34,859 bases of DNA from Coptodactyla brooksi (Eukaryota > Arthropoda > Insecta > Coleoptera > Scarabaeidae). The DNA lies in NCBI GenBank assembly GCA_033557675.1, contig JAWQRM010000051.1, positions 1 through 34,859 on the forward strand. The letters are read 5' to 3'. The translations under genes and the position numbers were made by a program. This document shows positions 19,425-29,100 of the stretch, piece after piece. Position 1 is the first letter of the stretch, and each line of letters opens with the position of its first letter. The notes below the pieces were generated by a model. The model saw only the letters and a program-made list of their open reading frames with translations. It was not told where the DNA came from and did not search any database.

Positions 19425-19455
19425 TCACGATACCCCAATTCACCCTTAAGGCATA

Positions 19456-19746
19456 AATAAACCTACTATCGATATATCAATTAACGAGGAACGACGTAGG
19501 GACGATTTTGATTTAGGCTAAAAAAAAATTGATATCGGTCTTAAAGAGAAAATAAATGTGATGGTGCTACATGGGCATAAAGTAATAGAGTATTTTGTAT
19601 CATTTCTAATTTTAAGTGAATTTTTTATCATCGGTTGTTTTCCTGTATATTTCTATCATAGGTAATTGTATAAAGTACACATTTGTCGTAGTCTAGGTAT
19701 ATTTTGTATATATCGCACTGTAATATATTAGTATGTAAATAATAAA
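19456..19746 (+). terminator. candidate polyadenylation signals of TMEM170
   Basis: AATAAA occurs at 19456-19461, 19551-19556 and 19741-19746, i.e. 32 to 317 nt after the stop. Any could be used; the sequence alone does not decide. Confidence 0.5.
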
Positions 19747-19910
19747 AGATACCAATGATGTTCTTTTTTAATTATTATTTTATATTTTGAATTTTTTTAA
19801 TATGTCACTAACATTGTCATATTTTATTTGTTATTAGTACAATATTTTATTTGTAGTAGATTGAAAAAGAAAAGGACTTCTATGACTACAGTTTAGGCAA
19901 ACCCGACATG

Positions 19911-20438
19911 GATGCAGAGGGAATGATTGCTATGTAAATGTATGGTTTAATCCCAACACAACTCAAATTATCGAATTCTATGTCTTCCGTAATAAACAAG
20001 TTCTGTTTTTGTTAAAATAAAGGAGTTATAAAGGAAGACGAATATTAAACTGAATCACCTGTTTTTCTTCTAAAAGTGTGGTTTAAATTAAAATATCCGT
20101 TTTGAAAATTACGCTGTTTGAAGTAGAAATTGATAGCAACATAAAAAAAATTCTTTTCTCATTCCTTATTTTTTAAAATCGTTAATACAAGTATTAACGA
20201 TTATTATTATTTGTATTATTAACGATAATACAAGTATTTGGTAAATCTATAATCTGGCATTAAATGATTAGATAATGATGCTTCCATAACAGGAATGAGT
20301 CTATTTAATGCAATAAATTCAATTGCATTTCTTTCACCATGAATGCAGAGGGAATGGTTACTATGTAAATAAATGAATGGTTTAATCCCAACGCAACTGA
20401 AGTTATCGAATTCGATGTCTTGCGTAATAAACAAGTTC
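19911..20438 (+). repeat. A-B-A' repeat cluster
   Basis: Unit A (19911-20003, starting GATGCAGAGGGAATG and ending AATAAACAAGTTC) recurs as A' at 20341-20438. Between them lies B (20005-20340), a direct copy of the intronic repeat at 17150-17494. Within B the word TTAACGAT/TAATACAAGTATT is locally duplicated at 20178-20236. The order suggests a tandem repeat with alternating A and B parts, or an element whose end was duplicated. The minus-strand ORF at 20219-20440 is chance. Confidence 0.8.
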
Positions 20439-20617
20439 ACATATATTCAATTTTGTATCAAGTTAAAGCATAAGTCTCCAAATCTGCTCTTGACTAGGTA
20501 TTTTCTGAAATATAGTTGATATAATATTATGATTGCAGATGTACATTACATAGGTGAATATTCTTCAAATTAGTGGTGACATTTATTTCAACTTTACTAA
20601 ACAACAGAAAACTAAAC

Positions 20618-20985
20618 TTAACCTTCGCCAGGCTGAAACCGAATTTCAGTTTTTTTCTTATAACTTAATGAAAAAATTTTGTATTAGATTTTGCATTTGT
20701 GGATTCTCCTAAAATTCTGTATTGAAACATAAGCAATAAAAAATAGTAAAGTGGTTAATAAACTATATTAATACTATTACCGCGGTAATAATTTGTGGAA
20801 TAATGAAAATGGTTAAAATACGCTGGGTCTTTCAGACCCACGTTCAGTAATACTGTAAAAGAAAATGCGTTCAGTGTTGAAAGGTTAATATGATAATTTA
20901 AATAAAATAATAAAATCAATGGGTTAGTATTGACCCCATTTTGGTAAGTAAGTTTTTTTTTTTATTTCAGCCCGGCGAAGGTTAA
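20618..20985. mobile_element. 360 bp piggyBac-type MITE with TTAA duplication
   Basis: The element spans 20622-20981, with termini CCTTCGCCAGGCTGAAA (left) and, inverted on the right, CCTTCGCCGGGCTGAAA: 16 of 17 identical. It is flanked by TTAA at 20618-20621 and 20982-20985. It has no coding capacity. Internally a small hairpin GGGTCTTTCAGACCC lies near 20825. TTAA duplication and CCY-type ends indicate mobilisation by a piggyBac-family transposase. Confidence 0.88.
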
Positions 20986-21550
20986 TTAAAGAAAATTAAA
21001 CTTTACTAACAAATCTCCATCAAAAAGTTTAAATTGAAGAATAAAATAGCCAACGAACAGAGAGAATTTGAAGAAACAGAAACAAGAATAGAAGAATTAA
21101 GAAAAAGCGCTTACAACCTAGATTTGGAAACAATATGGACAACTTTAAGGGAAATAGTAAACGATACATCTATAGAAATATGTGAGAGGTATACAAGATT
21201 AGGAAACAAAACACAAACTGTGGTAAATCACAATATCAAGAAGGTGAATGTCAAGGAAAAGAAAAGCATTGGAAGCAGTATCTTTGCGAAAAAACACTGG
21301 GAAATTACAAAAGATACAAAGAACTAAGGTTAACTACCTAGAAATAGGAAAGTGGAAGAAGACCAAAGGCAACCAAAATCTGTTTTATACAACATTAATG
21401 AATGGAAATAACAATGTTAAATATGTGAAGAACAAAAATAAGAAGCTGATAATGGTAGTACCGGAAATAATAGAGCATTGAAGGGAATAGTTTCAAGAAC
21501 TACTAAATTCACAAGAGCAACGGACTGGAGAGAAAATTATATGGAGATGG

Positions 21551-21625
21551 TCCTTTTTTCTTTACTGCTTCCTCTATTTCTGCATTGTCAATGCAGAAAT
21601 AGAGGAAGCAGTAAAGAAAAAAGGA
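21551..21625. repeat. perfect palindrome, 37 bp arms, 1-base spacer
   Basis: Positions 21551-21587 and 21589-21625 are exact reverse complements around a single T at 21588. The right arm is genuine LINE coding sequence (NAEIEEAVKK); the left arm is its inverted copy and interrupts the LINE frame. No mismatch was found. Confidence 0.95.
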
Positions 21626-21726
21626 AAGGGGCAGGGTATGATGAAATAATTCCAGAAATGGTAAAAAATTTCAAATGAAATCCTACCAATGAAAATTATT
21701 AAGATAGAAAGATTAAGATATTACAC

Positions 21727-21954
21727 TCCTGTTTGTAAAAATTGCAACATCATGAGGGAATCACACGATTGGGGTAAAATTTACAGTAAGTGCAAATTAG
21801 GGTGAACTCTTCAAATGATTAGAATTTCAGAGTTACACATTTACTTTGTAAATTTAATCGTTTATTTGTATCAATACAGTTCGTTTGTGGCATTAATTCA
21901 ATTCAATTCAATTTTAATGCATCCTAAGTAGTGTTGCAATTTTTACAAACAGGA
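21727..21954. mobile_element. ~230 bp MITE inside the LINE fossil
   Basis: A 23-base terminus (21727-21749, TCCTGTTTG...TTGCAACA) is repeated perfectly inverted at 21932-21954. TA-rich flanks on both sides and the length fit a Tc1/mariner-type MITE, though the exact target duplication was not resolved. It separates the N-terminal and palm parts of the LINE ORF and so postdates that element. Confidence 0.8.
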
Positions 21955-22929
21955 ATATAAAATAATATTGCCACGTTCCTATAAAAAATGATAAATCGAA
22001 ATGTGATAGTTAGTGGTGTCACGTTACTTAGCGTGGCAGCTTAGGTCTATGAGAGTATTTACCATAATAAAATATATATTGATCAGGACATAAAAGACTT
22101 CTATGTCCTGATCTCAGTACTTGGACAAAAGTTAAGAATACCAAGCGTACAGGAGTACACAGTATTCTTAAACCTTGACAAGGCTTTTGACGGCACCAAA
22201 AGATATACTTTTGAACAGCTTATGTAATAGAGATAAGCTATAAACTCAGGAAAGCAATTCAATAACAACAATGATTTCCGAAAATAAGAAAGGAAATAAA
22301 AAAGACCCAAAGTTTGCTTTACATAGGGTATCATTGATTAGACAAAATATCGAGAAGACAAAAGAATCAGAACAGGTGAATTCATTTAAATGCTGGGATT
22401 GATTAAATTGGGGGCTGTGAATTATCGTACTCATTAAACAAAATATTCTTAAGTAAGAGAAGGATGCAGAAGAACGAAAATAACAGTCTTTAAAAATAAT
22501 TTTCAGCTCTTTGTTGATGTTTCGTAGTGAGAGTTGAGTATTTATAAAAGTATAGAAAAGTCACGTACACACAACAAGGATGATGTATTTAAGAACAGTA
22601 AAGGGTACTATAAGAAGAGATAAAGTTAATAATAGAGAAGTCAGGAAAGAGTGAGAGGTAAATTTAGTCCTGGAAATAATTGAACAATATCGTTGAGGCA
22701 TTTGATGATAGTGCATGAACAGAGAATGGCAAGAAAAATGTGAACAACACTTTGCTGAACGAGGAAAGGCTGGGGAAAACCACCACTGACATGGGATAAG
22801 GCAGCAACTAGTAAAATTGAAGCGAGTAAAATTTGTACATGCTAATACCATAAGGTACATATTTGTTATATACCTACAGGTAGAAAGGGTAATAAACAGG
22901 TAGAAAGGCCAAGGTAAATTCAATTATTT

Positions 22930-24150
22930 GATGTGATTGTATACTTGAAAAATTAGTCATATATTTTCCAACTGCGAGAATATTCAAATGCTTATCATTC
23001 TTTCATTTCAAAGAATGATAGCAATAATCTTTTAGACCCAACTTATTAAATTTATCTGCCATTACAATTGGACAAGAATAAAAGCGGCAAACTAAAACAA
23101 AACGGAGATCCAACTTTGATGCAATTTACCGCTTTTCTTTGTAAAAAAATCTTACTGCTGGTTAATGCCTTATGAAGTCTTGAGATTTATTTTTCCCTTA
23201 TGGTCAATAAGAAGAATCTTTCTGAATTTTTATATGGATTTTGTATATATTTCTATAATGTTCTTGACAGGCTGTCCTGATGTTGGCTTAAAGTTATTGT
23301 ATTCTGAAGTAAATATAAATTGTACGTACTTACCTATTACTGAGTTTTTTTGGAAATTAGGGATTTCTAATTTTTTTTGAGATGTGTTCACCCTGTAAAT
23401 CTCAGTTTGACATTTATTATACTGAACTAACAAATAAATTACTTTTTTGCTTAAAAAGTACCTGTTGAAATCAATTTTGAAACAAAGAAAAAAACAAAAT
23501 AAACATGAAACGTGAAATTTATTAACAGAGATGCTAACAAAGTTGCCGATATTTTTTATAATATACTTAACAAAAGTTGGATAAATCATCTTGACAAATT
23601 CTTCCGGCAAAAACAGATTTAAGGAACAATTTTAGAACAGATGCTTTTTAGCCATAGGCTACTTTTCTCTAATTGGGACATTCAAACTTTTTAAGCATAA
23701 TTCTTAACGTAATATCTTTATAAATATAAGATATTACTTAAAACAGGACATTTTCAGTTTGTTAAACAATATTTTATTTTCTAAAAGACTCAGTATCGCA
23801 TTATATTTATAACTTTGTAATTATAAAAAAGAATTAATTACTAGTTATTATTTATTAATAGTTGTAAGGATTTATTATTAATGCGATTTATGATTGCAAT
23901 TATTAAAGCATTAATACTTGCAAGGATTTTGTAAAATTTACTTTCTCTTACTCTTAAGAGCTACACTATTCCAAAACAATTCTATGTTGACCGAATTAAA
24001 GTAATTTTCTTGCAATTGTTTACAAGTTACATAACATGAAACAAAAAAAAACAAAGTGAAAAGATTTAAATATGTTAAAACAATTTAAATATAAATTTAT
24101 ATTTAAACCCATAAATTTAAGATTTAAGGGTTTAAACATACGCTTAAAGT
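22930..24150. other. AT-rich intergenic sequence without recognised feature
   Basis: I recognise no gene in this stretch. The 126-codon minus-strand ORF at 23230-23610 is compositionally biased (Phe, Ile, Lys, Asn, Tyr) and shows no family motif. Local AT palindromes such as the one around 24085-24130 reflect composition. Confidence 0.5.
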
Positions 24151-24290
24151 GATTACTATTTAACTAAATTGTGGATGTGGAACTTTTGGTTTTGTAGCAA
24201 GTTAGTAAATGGTTACCACTTAACCAAACCAGGAAGTTTGGTTAAGGATTTCCTTAAAATGACTAACTTCGACCCAGACACTAAACATCT
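24150..24290 (+). repeat. distant relative of the terminal tandem repeat, with hairpin
   Basis: The stretch 24165-24225 (ACTAAATTGTGGATGTGGAA then CTTTTGGTTTTGTAGCAA) parallels the unit of the array at 33150-34838 (ACTAAAGCTGTGAGTTTGGA then ACCTTTAGCTTTGTAACAA). Next to it is a perfect hairpin, CTTAACCAAAC and GTTTGGTTAAG at 24219-24246 with a 6-base loop. Confidence 0.5.
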
Positions 24291-24304
24291 GAAATTGTTT
24301 TCAG

Positions 24305-25119
24305 ATGGGTTGGACGGCCAAAATACACATTTTTTTATTTTATAGCATTTTAATGAGGCATAAAATAAACAGACACTTGATAAACAATTTCAATGGCATT
24401 CTTCCGATTCGTGGGCATTTCGTTCGAAATTTGTTTTCAAAAAGTACTAGTCAGTACATCTATCCATTGTGTGGTAACAAACATGCTCTTCAGCAACTGA
24501 AAAGAAAATGCAGCGATTGGTGAAGGATAAAGATCAACATAGAATCCATATGAAATGACAAGCAGATTTAATTCGTATATTAAAATCAAACATTAATGAA
24601 ACAATGCAACTGGAGCAAGTGTTGGACATATCAATGGGGTAAGTATCCATTGGGTGTTGCTACGAAGATTTGAAACTACATAAACAGAAGGGATAGTAGG
24701 ATCGAAAACTAAAATTGGTTGCAAAAGGAATGCTTCTTACTTATGTGGGTCCTATTTTGAAATTTTGCACATTACAAAAAATTGAATTGATTAGTAGGAT
24801 GTTCCATTTAAAAATCAGAGGTAAATTTTTATTAGTGTAATAAATAAATAAATATTCGAGAACACGCAGCAAAGGATTTTGTGTTTCTTTTGAATAAACT
24901 GGAGAATATTTAATTCGAAAAATCCCTAGTAATCTCATCGAAAATCAATTTCACTTTCCAGGATATATTCTGGTAAATATCGAACTACAGTAATGGAAAT
25001 GATACCTAAATCTCTTTTGGAAACTATGTTTGTATTATGTTGCAGATTGTTGTTTGTCATTGAACTTTAGGAAAATTCCTTCAGTAAAATTTTGTTGAAG
25101 GAATTACCAGGCGCTAATA
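24305..25119. other. unassigned sequence with a 72-codon ORF
   Basis: An ORF at 24305-24523 (+) contains NFNGILPIRGHFVRNLF and ALQQLKRKCSDW. Immediately after it, in other frames, comes LEQVLDISMG and then YEDLKLHKQKG, which recalls the helix-turn-helix of mariner-like proteins but is too short to assign. It is most likely an unrecognised TE remnant. Confidence 0.3.
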
Positions 25120-25335
25120 CAAAAATTTCCAAGTTACTCGTGACCGCAACTAATTAGGCAACCAAACTTACAGTATGGTAATGATTGAAATAAAACACCC
25201 TAACTGCCACAATTGAGGAAGTCAGCGGCGTAACAAAATTAATTTGCTGTTAAATAACAGGAAAATAAATACTCGTTAGTAGAAACTTGTATTAACATTG
25301 AATCCTATACTGTTAAACGAACGAAAATTGTATAT
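25120..25335 (-). repeat. dispersed repeat, copy 2 (inverted relative to 8469-8690)
   Basis: This is the reverse complement of the block upstream of the piggyBac fossil, at roughly 75-80% identity by eye. No piggyBac coding remnant was found beside it, so this may be a solo or internally deleted copy. Confidence 0.75.
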
Positions 25336-25339
25336 TTAT

Positions 25340-25510
25340 TTTCTTCATATTGTATATTTATTTATTTTTTCTACATATATTTTCTAGATTTTGAAAATCT
25401 AGTAAATAAATAGATATAAAACAGTATATAGATATAGCTATTTTATAGATATAAAACATATATTAGTTTTATATAAATAAAACAGTATTTTTTTTATGCA
25501 GCCGTTCTTT
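25340..25510. repeat. AT simple sequence with palindromes
   Basis: Low-complexity TA-rich run with repeated ATAGATATAAAAC words and a perfect 19-base palindrome with one-base centre at 25384-25402 (CTAGATTTT-G-AAAATCTAG). Confidence 0.6.
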
Positions 25511-25899
25511 ATGCCTCACCCTGTGTGTATAACAGGAGAATTTTATGGTCAGTATTCCAATCTCCGCAAAGCAAGAACAAAATTATTTTGAATTTTGTGA
25601 ACAAATGTATTTTCGATATGCGTAGTTTAAAAAGCATATTTCAGAAAATAAAGAAAAAATTAACGTTTGAAGTTGGTTTAAATTTGTACATTAGCGTTTT
25701 GCTAAATTTAAAAATAGAACATTGACATGTAGGTAAATACGCTTATTTTAATAACACGAAGATAGGTAGTTATTGATTTATTCTTTAATTAATAAAAAGA
25801 TGAATAATTTTAACTAATAGTGTTCGCGGTAATTTTTGATAATATAAAACGGTAGCACGAATCACATGAAAATAAAACTCCAATATCTATTATACGTAG

Positions 25900-26128
25900 T
25901 TCTTGCTTTTATATTTTTAGAGGCTGGCTGCACTGCGGTTACTACGCTAAGTGGTGGGGAGACAAATTTCGAGAATGACAGAACGTGTGTTGGAACATCA
26001 GTCATGTTCTGAATCTTGAGTAGTAATGTGTCGACGGTCGTTTTCCCTTTCCGTTATGTTTATTTGAAAATTTGTGACTTCGTATTTCTGGTTGTGTGCT
26101 CTTCGATAAATTTCGAATTCAAGTGAAA
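25900..26128 (+). promoter_or_regulatory. possible promoter and 5' UTR of a third gene
   Basis: The composition changes from TA-rich to mixed, with CpGs and words such as GTGTCGACGGTCGTTTTCCC near 26027, just ahead of a candidate coding exon. No TATA box stands out. The assignment depends on the exon being real. Confidence 0.4.
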
Positions 26129-26170
26129 ATGCCTCAGCCCACAGATATATCTATCACACCTCCCGACAAG
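26129..26170 (+). CDS. candidate first coding exon of a gene extending beyond the window
   Basis: An ATG in favourable context (GTGAAAATGC) opens MPQPTDISITPPDK, followed at once by a GTACCG donor at 26171; the intron would be phase 0. The leader is CpG-containing and unlike the AT-rich DNA around it, as in the Yeti/TMEM170 promoter. I do not recognise the protein from 14 residues. No further exon was found in the remaining 8.7 kb on the plus strand, so the first intron would run past the window. It may also be a chance ORF. Confidence 0.4.
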
Positions 26171-26860
26171 GTACCGTAATACTTATTGTCATTTAGCTTA
26201 TTTATTTATCATGTTTGTATTGTGAAACATTTTTCGTAAGATTTGGACATCGCGGGTTGTCTTGGATATTAACCTCAATTTGTCAACATGTGGTTTTATC
26301 GCTTAGGTTCAATGAGTGGATTTTTGTGATTTGGTTAAGTTTATAAAAACGATGACATAATAGACCCAGATAGATAGAAATGACATAATTAAATTTAAGG
26401 AATGTTGGATTATTGCAATTCGACTTCTAATTTTATCAAGTGGTTTTGGGAAAAACATACGAAAACAAGATTTATTGTTTCGGTTATAGCTAGATACATT
26501 ATCAATTGTTAATTCTATATATTATATGTCGAGGGTCAATTGTTTTCTTATACATATTGTTTGTATTTTTTTTAAATATGCTTTTTTGAGTACGTAGGCA
26601 GTAAATAAATATCTAGTAAAGAATCATTGTTAATAGGAGATAAAGGGCTCCAGATAACAATACTAATGAACTATAGATGATGACGCGCAACAACCAAAAC
26701 ATCTGTTTTTTTCTATTGTAGTACAAAGTGTAATAGAAAAATGGCAAACATGTAATGAAGAGGAATACTGTTTCGAAACAGAAACAAAATAAATTGAAAT
26801 GAAAATATGTAAACAGATTATCTAACAGTAAGAAGTAAAGCAAATGTCACCACTGCACTA
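26171..26860. other. AT-rich sequence, possibly first intron
   Basis: No gene or repeat was recognised. The minus-strand ORF at 26613-26843 is a hydrophobic, Phe/Leu/Tyr-biased frame of AT-rich DNA without a family motif. Confidence 0.45.
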
Positions 26861-26879
26861 AAATGTGAAAAAGAATGCT

Positions 26880-26960
26880 CGATGCACGTTTCGCCAAATT
26901 AGCATCATCAGGAGCGTTGAAAGACTTTCTGTCATCGCTCCTGACGATGTTGACTTAATG
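26880..26960 (-). repeat. Penelope-like terminal motif with hairpin
   Basis: On the minus strand a hairpin (GGAGCG...CGCTCC) is followed by CTGATGATGCTAATTTGGCG and then AAACGTGC. The order CTGATGA, short stem, GAAAC is characteristic of the ends of Penelope-like elements, which often carry hammerhead-type motifs. No RT or nuclease remnant is adjacent, so this is at most a solo terminal piece. Confidence 0.45.
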
Positions 26961-26999
26961 ACATTGGCAGGATGACAATAAACATGATTTATGTTATGA

Positions 27000-27760
27000 C
27001 TTTTGTTTCACCAATCTTTATTATTCATCAACTTTATTAAGACGATAAACAATTAATTATTTTTATTTCAAAAAGTCATTACAAAATTTCTGCTGAAAAT
27101 TCAATCAGTGTCAAGAGAAAGTCATGTGCGGTGCAACATCTATTTGTATTTAATACAGCAGTTGATGAAATATGTACGTGTCAAAATTTCCATGACGCAA
27201 AACTTGTTAAGCGCTAAGTATTCTTGACTGTTGCGTTGCGATATTATGTGTAAATTTATTTAATTTATCCCAGATGGTTGTGGCGATTAAATATTGGCGG
27301 TTTTGGAAAAATAATGTCAAACTATACAACTTTGTTTGAAATTTTGCGACTCACTACAAAAATAACTCGCGACTTCCTGTATCTCGTTAAAGTTGTGTTA
27401 ATCTTCAGTCGCTTCTGACGATGACATTGTTTAACTTTGTTACTAAGCCAAAATACATAACTTTCTAAATACATAACTTTAGTTCTTTTAGTATTTCAAA
27501 AATTGCTGTAGCTATGATACATTGAAAAATAAAATATAAGATATAAATAATAAAATATATCCTGTTCCATTTGAAATCAGTGGTACGAAGTTCTTAGAAG
27601 TCGACAGTTTGTTATGGACTACCAGTAACTGCTGAATTCGTATTTCTTAATCTAAATTACACAGAAATGCATATAATTTCACATACTACCATGAACTTAT
27701 CGAAAAAATTAAATAAATCAACGTACCTTAAAGAAGTTGAATTTCAAGATAAGGAAACTC
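27000..27760. other. intergenic or intronic sequence without recognised feature
   Basis: Nothing coding or repeated was recognised. Composition is AT-rich. Confidence 0.45.
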
Positions 27761-27771
27761 CCACTAAAAGT

Positions 27772-27972
27772 TGGTTCTGACTTCCGCCATAACCGGAAGT
27801 GACTGTTTCATGAAAATATTTTTAGATGAAATGGCCACCACGAAAATCTGGATGCGAAATTTCAGATTTCGATTATCTGCCATTTGTCATGTGTCATTTG
27901 TATGTATGGCTAATGAAAACTTTGGAACACATGTACAATATTTGCTACTTCCGGTTATACCGGAAGTAGCCG
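27772..27972. repeat. probable short element with CTTCCGG palindromes at both ends
   Basis: GACTTCCGCCATAACCGGAAGT at 27779-27800 and the palindrome ACTTCCGGTTATACCGGAAGT at 27948-27968 bound a ~150 bp middle. The pair of near-palindromes at both ends looks like element termini, and the right one abuts the start of the mariner fossil. The 84-codon ORF at 27771-28025 runs through both and is chance. Confidence 0.45.
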
Positions 27973-28610
27973 AAACTGTAATTTGGTTCAATCATTTTGA
28001 ACCAAACAATCAAACTGTTGATTAAATTTTGGCTCAAAATTTGGGAAAAAGAAAAGAAAAGGAAAGGAAAGGAAAAAGAAAATTGCTCCTGTAGAGCGTT
28101 GTAAAGAACTTATTAAAACTGGTGAAAATGATCCAGATTTTCTTGATTCGATCGTAACTGGTGATGAAACATGGGCTTTAAATATCATTCAGAAACCAAG
28201 CGTTAATCTGCAGAATGAAAGTCGAAAGGCGAGTCAAAACCAAAATAATTGCGTTTTCAAAAGTTGATTACTTTTGATGATTCTCAAGAGATTGTCCACA
28301 AGGAATTTGTTCCACAAGGTAAAACTGTCAACGGAGAATATTATTTAGCAGTTTTACATTGTAAAACTGTATATGTACCTACCGTATACGCCTGATATAT
28401 CATCGTGTGACTATTTTCTTTTCCCTAAACTGAAAATTGATGATATTTCAGCCATTCCAGCAGCTGTGACGCAGGTACTAAAGGCCATTTCTAAGGATGA
28501 CATACAAAAATCTATGCATGCATTGGTTCATCGTGCTAAAAACTGTATTTGAGTTAAATGGAACTTATTTTGAATAAAAAATTACTTTTAAACAAAATTC
28601 AACAGTTTTT
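27966..28610 (+). pseudogene. mariner-like transposase fossil, copy B
   Basis: Same subfamily as copy A at 561-1310: shared DNA words include CTCAAAATTTGGGAAAAAGA and ATGATCCAGATTTTCTTGAT. The linker (WFNHF) is followed by a deletion of about 60 bp relative to copy A. The first catalytic region DPDFLDSIVTGDETW is at about 28132-28172. After another deletion comes the third-Asp region (YTPDISSCDYFLFPKLK near 28388-28438), then VLKAISKDDIQKSMHALVHR and AKNCI-stop at about 28550. A homopurine run (GAAAAGGAAAGG at 28050-28080) looks like replication slippage. Frameshifts and stops make it non-functional. The minus-strand ORF at 27988-28188 is a shadow. Confidence 0.9.
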
Positions 28611-28791
28611 GTATTCTGGAAATAATTTTAAATTTTAGAAAATTTCGATACAAATAACTTTTATATCAGAAGTTTTACTCCTGAAGTTGTAGAAGATTTC
28701 GCAGCTACGTGAGCACCTGTATATAGAAGTAAATGCAAAGGATGACCAGAAAAGAATGCACGTTTTGAATACAATAGATTGACATATGTTG

Positions 28792-28919
28792 TTAAGTTAT
28801 TCTTACATTTAATGTAGAAAACGTAAAATGTATAGATTCTACATAGAATATCGTTTTCTATTTATTTTATGTAGGAAATGTATTAATTATAGACACAAAT
28901 ATGTACATAAATAACTTAA
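28792..28919. repeat. weak inverted repeat with TTAAGTTATT ends
   Basis: TTAAGTTATT at 28792 and AATAACTTAA ending at 28919 are inverted, and GAAAACG...CGTTTTC pairs further inside. This could be a small TTAA-type MITE or simply AT-rich coincidence. Confidence 0.35.
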
Positions 28920-29004
28920 TATCAAGAATGTTTTAAATGCACATAAGCTACATTGTAAACATGCATTTCTAGTGTTTTTTAAAGTAACCTTTTCATCCTT
29001 TTAA

Positions 29005-29100
29005 GCAAACCCAAGTCAATGCATACTAATTTTCCCCAATTTTTGTCGTAGAATGCACTTAAATTAAAAAATAAGAAAAAAGTAAATTAAATTAATTCCA
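29005..29100 (+). repeat. diverged relative of the terminal array's spacer part
   Basis: AAGTCAATGCATACTAATTT...GTAGAATGCACTTAAATTA parallels 33157-33235 (ATCAATACATACATAATTTT...GTAGAATGCACTTAAATAAG) and 33808-33855 in the same orientation. It is a lone old copy about 4 kb upstream of the array. Confidence 0.6.

Larger units (their letters stand above)
21020..22870 (+). pseudogene. non-LTR retrotransposon ORF2 fossil
   Basis: Pieces of an endonuclease/RT ORF in order on the plus strand. First comes an inter-domain region (IANEQREFEETETRIEELRK, then LDLETIWTTLREIVND). Next, in another frame, are NQNLFYTTLMNGNNNVKYVK, FQELLNSQE and NAEIEEAVKKKGKG followed by YDEIIPEMVKN, the start of the RT domain. 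After a MITE insertion comes EYTVFLNLDKAFDGTKR (about 22151-22200), an RT palm motif with the first catalytic Asp. Finally MMYLRTVKGTIRRDKVNNRE near 22581-22640 is a typical RT-distal tail. The YADD box was not found and the middle is lost. Stops and frameshifts are numerous. Clade not assigned. The minus-strand ORF at 22561-22923 is a shadow. Confidence 0.8.

Noticed and set aside
22561..22923. Minus-strand ORF of 120 codons, partly Cys-rich
   Set aside because: Antisense to the recognisable C-terminal tail of the LINE fossil.
23230..23610. Minus-strand ORF of 126 codons, the longest unassigned one
   Set aside because: Composition is what AT-rich DNA gives by chance, no motif or membrane pattern suggests a family, and no splice or promoter context supports it.
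26880..26960. Functional hammerhead ribozyme
   Set aside because: The base at the cleavage position and the weak third stem do not fit the consensus; kept only as a Penelope-like terminal motif.
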